Positions 30,609 to 39,120 are shown, counted from the first letter of the stretch. The stretch is DNA of 60,436 nt from Chlorobiales bacterium (GCA_026390855.1 JAPLFE010000119.1:1-60436), one strand, 5' to 3'. Notes: a model not told the origin generated them from the letters alone. Translations and numbers: made by a program.

Positions 30609-31154
30609 TTGTCATTTGTCCCATCAAAAGTATTTTTCACCAAAGGCGTAGGAAGGCACAAGGAATATCTTTCTTCGTTTGAGCTTGCACTGAGAGAGGC
30701 TAAAATTGAGAAATGCAACCTTGTCACTGTCTCAAGTATTTTTCCTCCCCACTGTGAGCGCATCAGCGTCGAAGAAGGACTGAAGCATCTCTCTCCAGGC
30801 CAGATCACCTTTGCAGTCATGGCCCGCAATTCGACCAATGAATACAACCGCCTTATTGCTGCTTCAGTCGGCGTTGCCATTCCAGCAGACGACACACAGT
30901 ACGGTTATCTTTCGGAACACCATCCATACGGTGAATCTGCCGAACAATCCGGCGAGTATGCCGAAGACCTTGCAGCCACGATGCTTGCAACCACCCTCGG
31001 TATTGAATTTGATCCAAACAAGGACTGGGACGAGCGTGAAGGTATTTATAAAATGAGCCACAAAATCATCAATTCCTACAACATCACCGCAACCGCCGAA
31101 GGTGAAAACGGTCTCTGGACAACAGTAATTTCCTGCGCTGTTCTCCTACCCTGA
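30609..31154 (+). CDS. pdaD: Pyruvoyl-dependent arginine decarboxylase
   Basis: A 181-residue PvlArgDC proenzyme. The self-cleavage site is [11 protein letters not shown], with S42-S43; cleavage converts the second serine to the pyruvoyl cofactor. The other conserved block is [25 protein letters not shown] and the C-terminal TGEN-like [18 protein letters not shown]. It makes agmatine from arginine, the first step to putrescine and homospermidine. The start is a TTG with a strong GGAGG eight bases upstream. It lies behind a Pho box, an unusual context for a polyamine gene. Confidence 0.92.
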   Translation: MSFVPSKVFFTKGVGRHKEYLSSFELALREAKIEKCNLVTVSSIFPPHCERISVEEGLKHLSPGQITFAVMARNSTNEYNRLIAASVGVAIPADDTQYGYLSEHHPYGESAEQSGEYAEDLAATMLATTLGIEFDPNKDWDEREGIYKMSHKIINSYNITATAEGENGLWTTVISCAVLLP

Positions 31155-31180
31155 TACCTCACACCCTCGCTTCAACAAGG

Positions 31181-31223
31181 TGCTTTTTCCCTGCTATTTT
31201 TTATTGATAGCCGGGAAAAAGCA
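31181..31223. terminator. Inverted repeat between arginine decarboxylase and phosphatase genes
   Basis: The stem TGCTTTTTCCC pairs with GGGAAAAAGCA, and inside it GCTAT pairs with ATAGC, around a T-rich loop. It lies between two converging genes and probably stops both transcripts. Confidence 0.65.
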
Positions 31224-31238
31224 TACCGCTTGCCAAAA

Positions 31239-32360
31239 CTAAAAGTAGGGCGCAATTTCCCACTCTTCAATAACTCTCGTAGGCCCGAAATCTTCATCAA
31301 ACCCAAATATTTTGATACCGACTTTTCCATTTTCATAGACCAAGATGTCTGCCCATGAAAACATTCGATCACCCTCCTTCTCAATAAACTCTTTAGCAAT
31401 GGAAAATGGAGAGCCACCACCGCCAACAATCACTTGCCAAGCCTTGCCACCTTGATTTTTCCTAGGCTGTTCAGCATGATAAGTATGCTGATGTCCAGTA
31501 AAATATACCGCCTGATAAGCCTCCACCAGATTCCAGAATGCATCTCTGACTTCAGGTCTTACATCAAATCCACCTTCCTTATTTTGTTTATCATCCTTCA
31601 TCTTTAACGGCACATAGGTAAACGCCATTTTATGACCAAAAATAAAGAACTTCTTTGCCCCTCTTTTTTTTGCAGCTTTAAAATCAGCTGCCAGCCACTT
31701 AACCGGCGCTGAACTGTCAAACCCCACAGGATCGGTATTGATCATCGAAAAATGGCTCTTTCCTACGTCAAATGAATAACTGAGTTGCCTCTGATCGGTG
31801 GTAATTCCATCCGTTCCGATTTTCGGTTTGTTCTCAACATTCCAAGCCGTAGCCTCCCGATGTGTAATGGACTTCCAACGATCCAGATCAATGATAAGAT
31901 CACCCATGTTGGAGCGCCATATATTCTCATTTTCAACAACAGCGGTTTTTTTCTCTTTACCATCAGCATTTTTCACTTTAATCTGTACCTCATGGTTTCC
32001 AGGAATTGGAACAACGTAAGTACCTGATTCAATCAGATTGGCCATCATACCCCGCCAATAAGCATAGTACCGCTCCATCTTCTCTTTATTCGACGAATAC
32101 CCATAGATCATATCACCATTAAAAAACAAAGCCTGTGGTTTAGCCACCTGCATCTCTCTTATCATCCGAGTCATGACTCTCGTATTCTGAACCCAAAGCA
32201 AATCCTGCTCCGTTGCCCCCGCTAGTGATGGATCACCCCGGCAATCTCCCACCGTAGCAAAATGAAAGGCGACCGGACCTTCCGTTACCTCTGCATATGC
32301 TCTATATAAGGCAGAGACGGTGAGGATAAACGATAATAAAGTGATGAGTAACTTTTTCAT
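31239..32360 (-). CDS. Secreted metallophosphatase (purple-acid-phosphatase-like)
   Basis: A 373-residue protein with signal peptide MKKLLITLLSFILTVSALYRAYA. The calcineurin-type metal motifs are VGDCRGDP (Asp), LFFNGDMIYG, IPGNHE, FIFGHKMA and FTGHQHTYH, in the arrangement of purple acid phosphatases and PhoD-like enzymes. It should release phosphate from organic esters in the periplasm or outside. It is the last gene of the TonB-receptor operon (27 bases after tonB) under a Pho box, which fits phosphate scavenging. The length is as expected. Confidence 0.82.
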   Translation of the reverse strand: MKKLLITLLSFILTVSALYRAYAEVTEGPVAFHFATVGDCRGDPSLAGATEQDLLWVQNTRVMTRMIREMQVAKPQALFFNGDMIYGYSSNKEKMERYYAYWRGMMANLIESGTYVVPIPGNHEVQIKVKNADGKEKKTAVVENENIWRSNMGDLIIDLDRWKSITHREATAWNVENKPKIGTDGITTDQRQLSYSFDVGKSHFSMINTDPVGFDSSAPVKWLAADFKAAKKRGAKKFFIFGHKMAFTYVPLKMKDDKQNKEGGFDVRPEVRDAFWNLVEAYQAVYFTGHQHTYHAEQPRKNQGGKAWQVIVGGGGSPFSIAKEFIEKEGDRMFSWADILVYENGKVGIKIFGFDEDFGPTRVIEEWEIAPYF

Positions 32361-32386
32361 ACAACAAGGTTAACTGTTATTGAGGG

Positions 32387-33091
32387 TTATCGATGAAATT
32401 CCACCCAAACCTGAAACAACTTTGTTTGACCACTGAGTACAGCAGGAGGAAGCGGATAATGAGCGATTTCCACCGCATGAATCGCCGCACGATCAAAAAC
32501 ACTTAAACCACTGCTTAAGATAATATGTGGATTTTGCTGCATGCTGTCCCGCAACGAAAACTCCACCCGTGCCCGGCTCCTTGTTCTCATATTGTTCGCC
32601 GCTGCCGGATACTCCACAGCCTCTTGAACAGCAGCTTTCACCTTTGCAGCATATTCTGTCAGTGGATCTCCTTTCCCACTGCCACCACCTAAGGTTGCCA
32701 CTTGCTCAACAAAACCATTTTGAGTTCCAGTTGCATCACCAGAAACCATCTCCGACCTTATTGGTGCAGCAACAACGCTTTGCCCCACAGGCTTATCAGC
32801 TGCAAGATCATGCGCTACCGTTTTATGCCTCATCAGGTTTGCCTTAACCATACTCCTGAGCTTCGGCACTGGCAGCGGCAACTTCTTATGCGCAATCGGA
32901 GCATCAAGTTGCTTTTTTCCTTCCGGCAAACTACTTAATTGAATAATTGCAGGAATCGTCATCTCAACCTCCTTCACTTTCTGCAAAAAAATAAAACCAA
33001 TGCCAAACAACGAGAGAATGATGAATTCCGCAACAAAAGCTAACCCAAAAGCCTGAATCATTTTATTTTCACGCCACATAACTGAAATCAT
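32387..33091 (-). CDS. tonB: TonB energy-transducing protein
   Basis: A 234-residue protein with one N-terminal membrane anchor (about 14-36), a basic and Pro-containing periplasmic linker, and a C-terminal TonB domain (about 150-234: VQEAVEYPAAANNMRTRSRARVEFSL and FDRAAIHAV..AHYPLPPAVL). TonB couples the proton gradient, through ExbB/ExbD, to outer-membrane receptors. The start at 33091 has GAGG ten bases upstream. It is located between exbD and the phosphatase gene. It is probably dedicated to the receptor in the same operon. Confidence 0.88.
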   Translation of the reverse strand: MISVMWRENKMIQAFGLAFVAEFIILSLFGIGFIFLQKVKEVEMTIPAIIQLSSLPEGKKQLDAPIAHKKLPLPVPKLRSMVKANLMRHKTVAHDLAADKPVGQSVVAAPIRSEMVSGDATGTQNGFVEQVATLGGGSGKGDPLTEYAAKVKAAVQEAVEYPAAANNMRTRSRARVEFSLRDSMQQNPHIILSSGLSVFDRAAIHAVEIAHYPLPPAVLSGQTKLFQVWVEFHR

Positions 33092-33106
33092 AGCTCACAT
33101 CCTCGC

Positions 33107-33502
33107 TTAAAAGATTTTTTTGCGTGCTGCTAATGCAATTTGCGTCGCTCCCCCAGCTTTAACAGCATCAATTGCATGCAAAACATCCTGAAGCGATACG
33201 CTTTCTGTTCCAGCAAGAGTAACCGCAGTTTTTTCTGCATCTTTTTGTTTTAATAACTCGGTCAGCTGTGAGTAAGTGATTTGTTTTCCCTCGACGTACA
33301 GAACTCCGCTTGATTCAAGTTCAACCAGCAACTTTGGTGTAGGTATTTGTACAGCACTGGAACTCGTAGGCAATTGAGTAACATGACCACTTGCAGGTAT
33401 CATCCGCAATGAAAACATGACAAAAAAAACCAATAAAAAGAGCATAATATCAATCATCGGAATAATCTCAATACGTGCTCTGCGTTGTATGAAATAGCGC
33501 AT
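33107..33502 (-). CDS. exbD: ExbD/TolR-family biopolymer transport protein
   Basis: A 131-residue protein: a short cytoplasmic N-terminus, one membrane helix with the conserved Asp (RIEIIPMIDIMLFLLVFFVM, D18) that carries protons, and a periplasmic domain. It works with ExbB and TonB. It lies 17 bases after exbB and 15 before tonB on the minus strand, so it is part of the same operon. Confidence 0.92.
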   Translation of the reverse strand: MRYFIQRRARIEIIPMIDIMLFLLVFFVMFSLRMIPASGHVTQLPTSSSAVQIPTPKLLVELESSGVLYVEGKQITYSQLTELLKQKDAEKTAVTLAGTESVSLQDVLHAIDAVKAGGATQIALAARKKIF

Positions 33503-33519
33503 TATTATTCTTTTTATAC

Positions 33520-34152
33520 TTAAGCAATCGATTGAAATAAATTTTGCCGATTGAGAATCATGACCTTAAGCGTTTCCATTTGATGGACTACTTCTCTGAT
33601 TCGAGTATTTAAACTATTGAAGAAAAATATTCCGATCATAGCAATAACAAGTCCTGATGCTGTTGCTATCAATGCTTCTGCAATCCCACCAGTCACTTGC
33701 GTTATACCACCCTGTATGTCCGCAAGCACGCTGAATGCATTAAACATCCCAATAATCGTTCCAAACAATCCTAATAACGGGGCTAAGGTAATAACAGTAT
33801 CTAAAAGCCATAAAGAACGGTCTAATTTTGGAATTTCATGCATAAGAGCCTCCTCCAGACTACCCGATAATTCATCCTGATTTAAATGATCGTGTTCGCC
33901 ATCAAGAGCCACTTCAAGTAAACGCAAAACAGGTACTTCATTATGAATTTCGTGAAATTCTTTTAAGGTAGTTTTATTAATGACCTTTTTAGAACGGCAC
34001 AATTCAATTACTTTTTCACCAACCCGATACATATTGGCCAAATATCGCCACCGCTCAATAATAACCGTTAAAGCAAGCAACAAAAGTAACAACATCAGAT
34101 ATAAAGTACCACCTGATTCGTTAGCTAATTTTAAAAGATGTACTAATGACAT
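33520..34152 (-). CDS. exbB: ExbB/TolQ/MotA-family proton channel protein
   Basis: A 210-residue protein with three membrane helices (about 15-35, 110-135 and 150-175). The family signature is LDTVITLAPLLGLFGTIIGM, which lines the proton path, followed by GGIAEALIATASGLVIAMIGIFFFN. It forms the motor with ExbD. It follows the receptor gene across a perfect palindrome that may tune its level relative to the receptor. Confidence 0.93.
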   Translation of the reverse strand: MSLVHLLKLANESGGTLYLMLLLLLLALTVIIERWRYLANMYRVGEKVIELCRSKKVINKTTLKEFHEIHNEVPVLRLLEVALDGEHDHLNQDELSGSLEEALMHEIPKLDRSLWLLDTVITLAPLLGLFGTIIGMFNAFSVLADIQGGITQVTGGIAEALIATASGLVIAMIGIFFFNSLNTRIREVVHQMETLKVMILNRQNLFQSIA

Positions 34153-34180
34153 AAACAGAATATAAAGTTAAAGTATAAAG

Positions 34181-34206
34181 ACAAGAGAGGGTTAACCCTC
34201 TCTTGT
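34181..34206 (-). terminator. Perfect 26-bp palindrome between receptor and exbB genes
   Basis: ACAAGAGAGGGTT is followed directly by its reverse complement AACCCTCTCTTGT. In the direction of transcription it is followed by a T-rich stretch (CTTTATACTTT). It lies 30 bases after the receptor stop, so it may partially terminate or protect the receptor mRNA 3' end, lowering exbB-exbD-tonB expression. Confidence 0.7.
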
Positions 34207-34235
34207 TTCTTTTAGTGGCATACTGAATTATGCAA

Positions 34236-36455
34236 TTAATATTCAAGTCTTAACGTAGCCATCAAACTGCGTTCAGGTTGCCATGTAAAAAGATCCGCAG
34301 CCGATGGGCCGGATTTAGAGGTCATTGATGCCGTAATAACATCCTTATTATTCATGATATTGTAAACGCCAAGATTCAATTTCATTTTCTTAACCCCAAG
34401 CCCTGGATTCTTGATTGTATAGCCAATACTGTAATCAAGAGTAGTATAAGGATTAATAGAAAGAAGTTCAGAGGCATCTGCAAATTGTTTTCCGACATAT
34501 TTATAAACCAAAGAGCTTGTCAATGTATTGTCATTATACAACAAAGCAAGTGCCGCTGTGGTTTCCGGTGCATTCGCTATTACTAAGCCGGTGTCCCTGT
34601 TTTTTGCAGAATTAATTGATCCGTTGGTGTAGAGCGAAAAACCACTTCCAACTGCATAGGCAACCTGCCCTTCAATACCTTTGTAGACAACGCCACCACC
34701 GTTATAGTACACTGGATCTACTGATGTTAAATCCTGAGTTAACTTATTTGCAAAATCAATATAATAGAGATCCGCATCGAAAGTTATATTACTCGATTTA
34801 TGAACATACCCAACCTGATAATTAGTAGAAGTTTGCGGCTTAATATCTGTTTTATTATATGAAGGTGAATAATAATATGAGATATCCGGAACCAGCATAC
34901 CTTGCGCATACTGAGCGTATACAGAAGATGTTTTATCAATCTTATAATTCACCGTAAAAAATGGCAGGGTAGCATTGAATTCATTATCAATATTTGCAGG
35001 CTGACGTGCCGCTTTATCCAATACTGCCGCATCAATTGACTGCTGCCACCTCATCAGTTTAATACCCGGAGTTATCTTTAAATTATCTGTGGCCGCCCAC
35101 TCAAACTCCGCGAATGGCTGATAATTTCTCCAGCTTGATCCTTGATCATAAAGAATATTAGATCCTATACCAAGTACATTCTTTTCTTTATAATTTGGTG
35201 TCATGCCAAACAAGTTATAGTCATACCTACTACGGAATGTATCAGTCGTTTCAAACCAAAGTCCCGTTCGAAACAAACCTGCATCAGTTTGTTTTGTTAC
35301 TTTTAAAACATTCCCGTATATCGAGTACTGGTTTAACTTGATATACCCAGGCATTTGAGTAGCAGGACCTATCTTCCCCCCTTGAGTATTGTAAACACCG
35401 CCTAACCCTGTATCAGGACTCGATCCATCAGCCGAAAGAGTGTTATTTCCATACCATACGTAATACGAAGTATTATCGATACCCCAGTCTGAACCTAAAT
35501 CACTCTGAAGTCGGATATAATCAAATGCGGTACTTTTCTCAACTCTGCCATAACCATAATACAGGGCTTTTGAAGGATCGCTCGACAGACCGAAGTTTTT
35601 ACCATAAATTGCTGCTTGTGCTTCAGTAATTCCTTTACTCCCATCCGATTGATAGTAAAAGTTGCTATTGTTACTTGAAAAAAATGTGAGTAACGTTTTT
35701 GAACCAATTGGCTGTTCGTATTTGACTGTCACGTTTTTACTCCCAAGACGCGAGTTGGTCAGATAACCATCACTACTCAAGTCTTGAGCGGTTACCATCA
35801 TTTTAGAGCCACCAAGCGCATCAAGAGTACCTGTATTTACTGTAGCCCCAGCAAGTTGTGTATTCCACGACCCCGTAGAAACAAAAGGTGAAAAACTAAA
35901 TTCGCTCGTTGGAACAAGAGAATATAAATTCACAGAACCACCAAAAGTCGCCTGACCAATAGCACTTGCATTTCCAGGACCGCGTTCAACAGTAACGTGG
36001 TCAATAATTGAAGCTGGGAAATATGAAGTTGAATGGTGCGTTGGTCCATTGGTATCGCCAAACGGAATATCATCATAAGTGACGTTATACTCCCCATCCT
36101 TGAAACCGCGAAGAGTATTCTTGGTTTCACTAAGCCCAGGCCCATTAGCTGAAATACCGCCACTGACACCCGGAGCTATCACAGCTATACCGGTATAATC
36201 AGATACTGGTGATTTTGCATCTTCAAAGAAGGATTTATCAATTACTGCCTGCGGCTGAGTAGCTGAAAGAGATGATTTTGAAGGAGCAACAGCAGAAACA
36301 CCAACTTCACCGCCTTGAGATCCAACTGTACCCAAGTCAGTTGCCGTTTCGGCATGCGCACCCAATGGCGAACAAAGACCCAAAGTTATAGCAGCCATGA
36401 CCAATGGCTTCACATTACCCTGATACTTAAAACGATGTAACATTGACTGCGGCAC
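34236..36455 (-). CDS. TonB-dependent outer-membrane receptor
   Basis: A 739-residue receptor. The signal peptide runs to GAHA (about residue 35). A plug domain follows (about 60-190: SDYTGIAVIAPGVSGG, NTLRGFKDGEYNVTYDD, DHVTVERGPGNA) and then a 22-strand-type barrel ending MATLRLEY. There is no CarboxypepD-like N-terminal extension, so it is not SusC type. It resembles siderophore receptors, but its operon partners (ExbB, ExbD, TonB and a secreted phosphatase) and the upstream Pho box suggest uptake of a phosphate-containing compound. The GTG start has an excellent ribosome-binding site, AAGGAGGTGA. Confidence 0.9.
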   Translation of the reverse strand: MPQSMLHRFKYQGNVKPLVMAAITLGLCSPLGAHAETATDLGTVGSQGGEVGVSAVAPSKSSLSATQPQAVIDKSFFEDAKSPVSDYTGIAVIAPGVSGGISANGPGLSETKNTLRGFKDGEYNVTYDDIPFGDTNGPTHHSTSYFPASIIDHVTVERGPGNASAIGQATFGGSVNLYSLVPTSEFSFSPFVSTGSWNTQLAGATVNTGTLDALGGSKMMVTAQDLSSDGYLTNSRLGSKNVTVKYEQPIGSKTLLTFFSSNNSNFYYQSDGSKGITEAQAAIYGKNFGLSSDPSKALYYGYGRVEKSTAFDYIRLQSDLGSDWGIDNTSYYVWYGNNTLSADGSSPDTGLGGVYNTQGGKIGPATQMPGYIKLNQYSIYGNVLKVTKQTDAGLFRTGLWFETTDTFRSRYDYNLFGMTPNYKEKNVLGIGSNILYDQGSSWRNYQPFAEFEWAATDNLKITPGIKLMRWQQSIDAAVLDKAARQPANIDNEFNATLPFFTVNYKIDKTSSVYAQYAQGMLVPDISYYYSPSYNKTDIKPQTSTNYQVGYVHKSSNITFDADLYYIDFANKLTQDLTSVDPVYYNGGGVVYKGIEGQVAYAVGSGFSLYTNGSINSAKNRDTGLVIANAPETTAALALLYNDNTLTSSLVYKYVGKQFADASELLSINPYTTLDYSIGYTIKNPGLGVKKMKLNLGVYNIMNNKDVITASMTSKSGPSAADLFTWQPERSLMATLRLEY

Positions 36456-36742
36456 TCATCACCTCCTTAAATAATTTATTATTATATCTTCAATCGCCTA
36501 CATTCTTGATTTACATCTCGATACTTAATAAAATTTAATATCGATTAAATATTAATTCATGAATCGCTAAAAAAAATACAAAACCATTACTTCGAAATAA
36601 TGAGAATAAAAGTCAATTAATTATTACAATTATTGTATTTTTTTAACACTCAAGAGAACTACTCATTAATGTATTATTGAAAAAAATCCGAATAGCCATT
36701 TTATCTAATTTGATTAAAATATAATCGAATATGCAATACACC

Positions 36743-36782
36743 GTATTAAGGAACTGTTACAAGATTGTAGCGAAATTGTGAA
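36743..36782 (-). promoter_or_regulatory. Putative Pho box upstream of the TonB-receptor operon
   Basis: Read on the minus strand, the units TTCACAA, GCTACAA, GTAACAG and TTAATAC occur at an exact 11-base period (plus-strand starts 36776, 36765, 36754, 36743). Compared with the site at 14993, the first unit is identical and the next bases agree at many positions with the same spacing. It lies 288 bases before the receptor start, leaving a long AT-rich leader (36456-36742) in which nothing else is recognised. Confidence 0.7.
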
Positions 36783-37021
36783 TAATCTCTTATTCGCCAT
36801 ATATCAAAAGAGAGAAGAGCAATATCAGATACACGGATAATATTTGAACACCCATCACATGGATAACCAAATAACAACTTTCTGTTTTTTTTGAGACTTC
36901 GCTGTCAGATAAGTCTTGATGCTTAATTCTGAGGTTTCAAAATGAGGGAGTTATTGGCGAAGCACCAGAAGCTGGATAATTCGATTGGATCAAAAAAACA
37001 ATTTTACCGACACTGACAGTA

Positions 37022-37594
37022 TTACAAAAGACTTTTAGGATATTTCCTTTTGGTAACGAGAGAGGAATCAATAGGTGGTTTTTTTCTGATTGATGTATCT
37101 ACACCGCTAACCGATGGCTTTGTATTAAAAGCCGGAACTTGAGTTTTTGAAACCCTTGCATTATCATCTATATAACTTAATCCCACGCCACCAAGTACGC
37201 CAACTAACATACCAAGAGTCAGCGGAAACAGCGACTTTAAAAACGGTAGATTACTCCCTGATATTTTTCTCAACAGGCACTCTGGCTTCTCTCCAGAACC
37301 CGTTACTTTATCTCGCCCATCGAGCACCCCCGATTTTTTGAGCTCCTTTCTGCATTGCTCAAGAGCATCACTCTCACCGAATTCCACCACCATACTGTAT
37401 GCCTTGATATAGGCATACACATAGCTGTTTGGTAAAAACCTGAAATTCCCATTTTCAATTTCTTCCAGGTAAGACCGTTTAATCTTGCTCAACCTGCTCA
37501 CATCATCAAGCGAAAGTTTTTTTTCCAACCTGGCAGTTTTAAGCTCTCTAAGCAAAAGCTCCAGTGAAAAGTTATTTGATAAGGCTTCTGTCAT
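37022..37594 (-). CDS. RodZ-like membrane protein with N-terminal helix-turn-helix
   Basis: A protein of about 190 residues. The N-terminus is a Cro/CI-type HTH_25 (LLLRELKTARLEKKLSLDDV, IKRSYLEEIENGNFRFLP, YVYAYIKAYS), as in the cytoskeletal protein RodZ. A membrane helix follows (LFPLTLGMLVGVLGGVGLSYI) and a short basic tail lies outside. The C-terminal RodZ domain is absent, so it is a short member. RodZ links MreB to cell-shape control; this protein could instead be a membrane-tethered regulator. Start at 37594 (MTEALS) is chosen because the 12 upstream residues look non-native. Confidence 0.72.
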   Translation of the reverse strand: MTEALSNNFSLELLLRELKTARLEKKLSLDDVSRLSKIKRSYLEEIENGNFRFLPNSYVYAYIKAYSMVVEFGESDALEQCRKELKKSGVLDGRDKVTGSGEKPECLLRKISGSNLPFLKSLFPLTLGMLVGVLGGVGLSYIDDNARVSKTQVPAFNTKPSVSGVDTSIRKKPPIDSSLVTKRKYPKSLL

Positions 37595-37696
37595 AAAAAA
37601 AATCAGAATTACAGAATTTCGCTTAATCAATTACAGCATATACCAGCAAGGTTTCTCCACAAAGAACAGGCACAAAAAAAGATAGAGTAGCAAAAG

Positions 37697-37924
37697 TCAT
37701 TGGGTCTCATATATGCGTTCGATGGATGCACTGTCAACAATCTCATCTAAGCCGTGCTTTTCTGATTCATCGTACAGGAGTTGTATAAGGTTGAACCACC
37801 CCAAAGGTGTTCGCCGAACCTCATCATCCGTATCCCAGTGCAGTACATAAAGGCTGGCCTGGTCCTCTGTTATCCCTTTGTCAGCCAGACGGTATACAAT
37901 CTCGTTCCATATCCCCCTTTTCAT
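37697..37924 (-). CDS. Small hypothetical protein (75 residues)
   Basis: A 75-residue acidic protein (KRGIWNEIVYRLADKGITED, then LYVLHWDTDDEVRRTPLGWF). It looks like a compact helical protein and is probably real, but I do not recognise a family. It lies upstream of the RodZ-like gene and downstream of the DUF6794-like gene on the same strand, without tight spacing. There is no evident ribosome-binding site. Confidence 0.55.
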   Translation of the reverse strand: MKRGIWNEIVYRLADKGITEDQASLYVLHWDTDDEVRRTPLGWFNLIQLLYDESEKHGLDEIVDSASIERIYETQ

Positions 37925-38013
37925 AATCGGTTCATTTTGGCGGTTCGAGGTTGTGCGAAATTTTCATGAACATGCTGAACTCGCCAGCAATCAAGGCGCC
38001 GCGAGTGGATTGG

Positions 38014-38331
38014 TTATGACGTACTCTTTCGCAACCGGTTCCAGACCATATCAATGATAAATCCGGACGCTTCATCCGGATCATTTTGGAAAAAAAGTCT
38101 TTCAAAAGCATTATAACGTGAACGTGCGCATGCTTTCAATAAATCACTGTTACCTTTATACAGCCCAAACTCATTGCGAATGAACCATCCCAGGCCGAAA
38201 TGGAAATTGACCAACTCCCTTTCATCCGTATCTTTAAGTACACTCTTCTCTTCCTCACTCATTGAGGCAATAACACGGTCTACAGCATCATCGATCGTCC
38301 TGGGCCATTGTAACGCATCATTATCAAGCAT
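38014..38331 (-). CDS. DUF6794-like small protein
   Basis: A 105-residue protein. WPRTIDDAVDRVIASMSEEE, then FHFGLGWFIRNEFGLYKGNSDLL matches the pattern of the DUF6794 family (P.TLDEAV..., HFGLG..IRN.FGLW..NS.L). Members are small, cytoplasmic and of unknown function, often scattered among accessory genes. The family assignment is from memory and should be read with that in mind. Confidence 0.65.
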   Translation of the reverse strand: MLDNDALQWPRTIDDAVDRVIASMSEEEKSVLKDTDERELVNFHFGLGWFIRNEFGLYKGNSDLLKACARSRYNAFERLFFQNDPDEASGFIIDMVWNRLRKSTS

Positions 38332-38476
38332 AAGATTAACCGAGTATAAGGTGGAAATTCACGTCAGTATTTGAAAAAAATTATACCTGGGAAAGGCTTG
38401 AATTTTTTGTTTTTACTTTGTTTTTGAATAATCAACCGGCTTGACAAGAAGTGTCCCGTGGTATAACGCTTTTAAA

Positions 38477-38506
38477 CAAAAGCCACTTTACTGGAAGTGG
38501 CTTTTG
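38477..38506 (-). terminator. Terminator after the DUF2934 gene
   Basis: The stem CAAAAGCCACTT pairs with AAGTGGCTTTTG around a 6-base loop. In the minus direction a T-rich stretch follows. It lies 24 bases after the stop of the small DUF2934 gene. Confidence 0.75.
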
Positions 38507-38529
38507 GTATAAGACTTCTGGAAGTGTTG

Positions 38530-38685
38530 TCAGTCGTTCACAACCTCTTCTGCCTCAATCCAGTCTTCGACATCCGAGCCATCACGTCTTCCTTTCTCTT
38601 CCCATAGGTAATATGCAGCAACTCTTACCTCTTCCTCCTGCTGTTCCTGTACAACTCCTTTCGCACTGTTCGATTCTGTAGACAT
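38530..38685 (-). CDS. DUF2934-like small acidic protein, copy 1
   Basis: A 51-residue protein with a strong ribosome-binding site (AAGGAGAG, 9 bases before ATG) and its own terminator. The core VRVAAYYLWEEKGRRDGSD, then VEDWIEAEEVV is the DUF2934 pattern (I...AY.LWE..GRP.G.D..DW..AE). A paralog with the same C-terminus, AEELVND versus AEEVVND, is encoded at 50910-51095. DUF2934 proteins are small, of unknown function. Both genes share an upstream motif. Confidence 0.85.
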   Translation of the reverse strand: MSTESNSAKGVVQEQQEEEVRVAAYYLWEEKGRRDGSDVEDWIEAEEVVND

Positions 38686-38799
38686 AATTGCTCTCCTTAA
38701 ATGTTAGATCTGCCAGTAAAACTCCATAATTCACACAACGTCAAACCTCCTCATTCACAACAGTAAATTTTACCTTTTTCTTTCGATACCAGCAAGGAA

Positions 38800-38824
38800 C
38801 ACTCTGTTACATCTATGCAAATTT
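38800..38824 (-). promoter_or_regulatory. Shared upstream motif of DUF2934 genes (possible ECF-sigma promoter), copy 1
   Basis: On the minus strand the motif is AAATTTGCA-N3-ATGTAACAGAGTG; the copy at 50739-50763 agrees at 22 of 25 positions. After TGTAACA there are 16 bases and then TATCG, a spacing typical of ECF-sigma -35/-10 elements. It lies 114 bases before the ATG of the DUF2934 gene. Confidence 0.6.
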
Positions 38825-38957
38825 CCTTACGCCCGCCCTATCCATAAAGCAACATGTCGAAGGAAGCCCACCATTCCCCCCCGCCCGATACACTATGATC
38901 TGGTCTCATCCTCATAGGCCGAACGCAATATTGTTCAAGCGGGAGTACAGTGTGAAA

Positions 38958-38991
38958 TAAAAAAAGCCCGCAACGTCTTTTTTTTGCAGGC
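38958..38991 (-). terminator. Terminator downstream of the hip operon
   Basis: On the minus strand GCCTGCAA pairs with TTGCGGGC (one T:G pair) around a 10-base loop, followed by seven T. It lies about 130 bases after the hipT stop and probably ends that transcript. Confidence 0.75.
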
Positions 38992-39120
38992 CTTTGGTAT
39001 GTGCGTGATGCGTATATTGTGAACAATAGCAGATTCTAACCACTGATTTCTACAGTGTAAATATCGTACTGAGGCTCTATACCACTGATATAAAAAAGAG
39101 TTACAGAGAAAATGAAATGT

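Larger units (their letters stand above)
38686..39120. other. Intergenic region between hipT and the DUF2934 gene
   Basis: About 435 bases. It holds the shared upstream motif at 38800-38824 and the terminator at 38958-38991. No coding frame is convincing; a 62-codon reverse frame (38838-39026) contains the terminator and is rejected. Confidence 0.5.
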
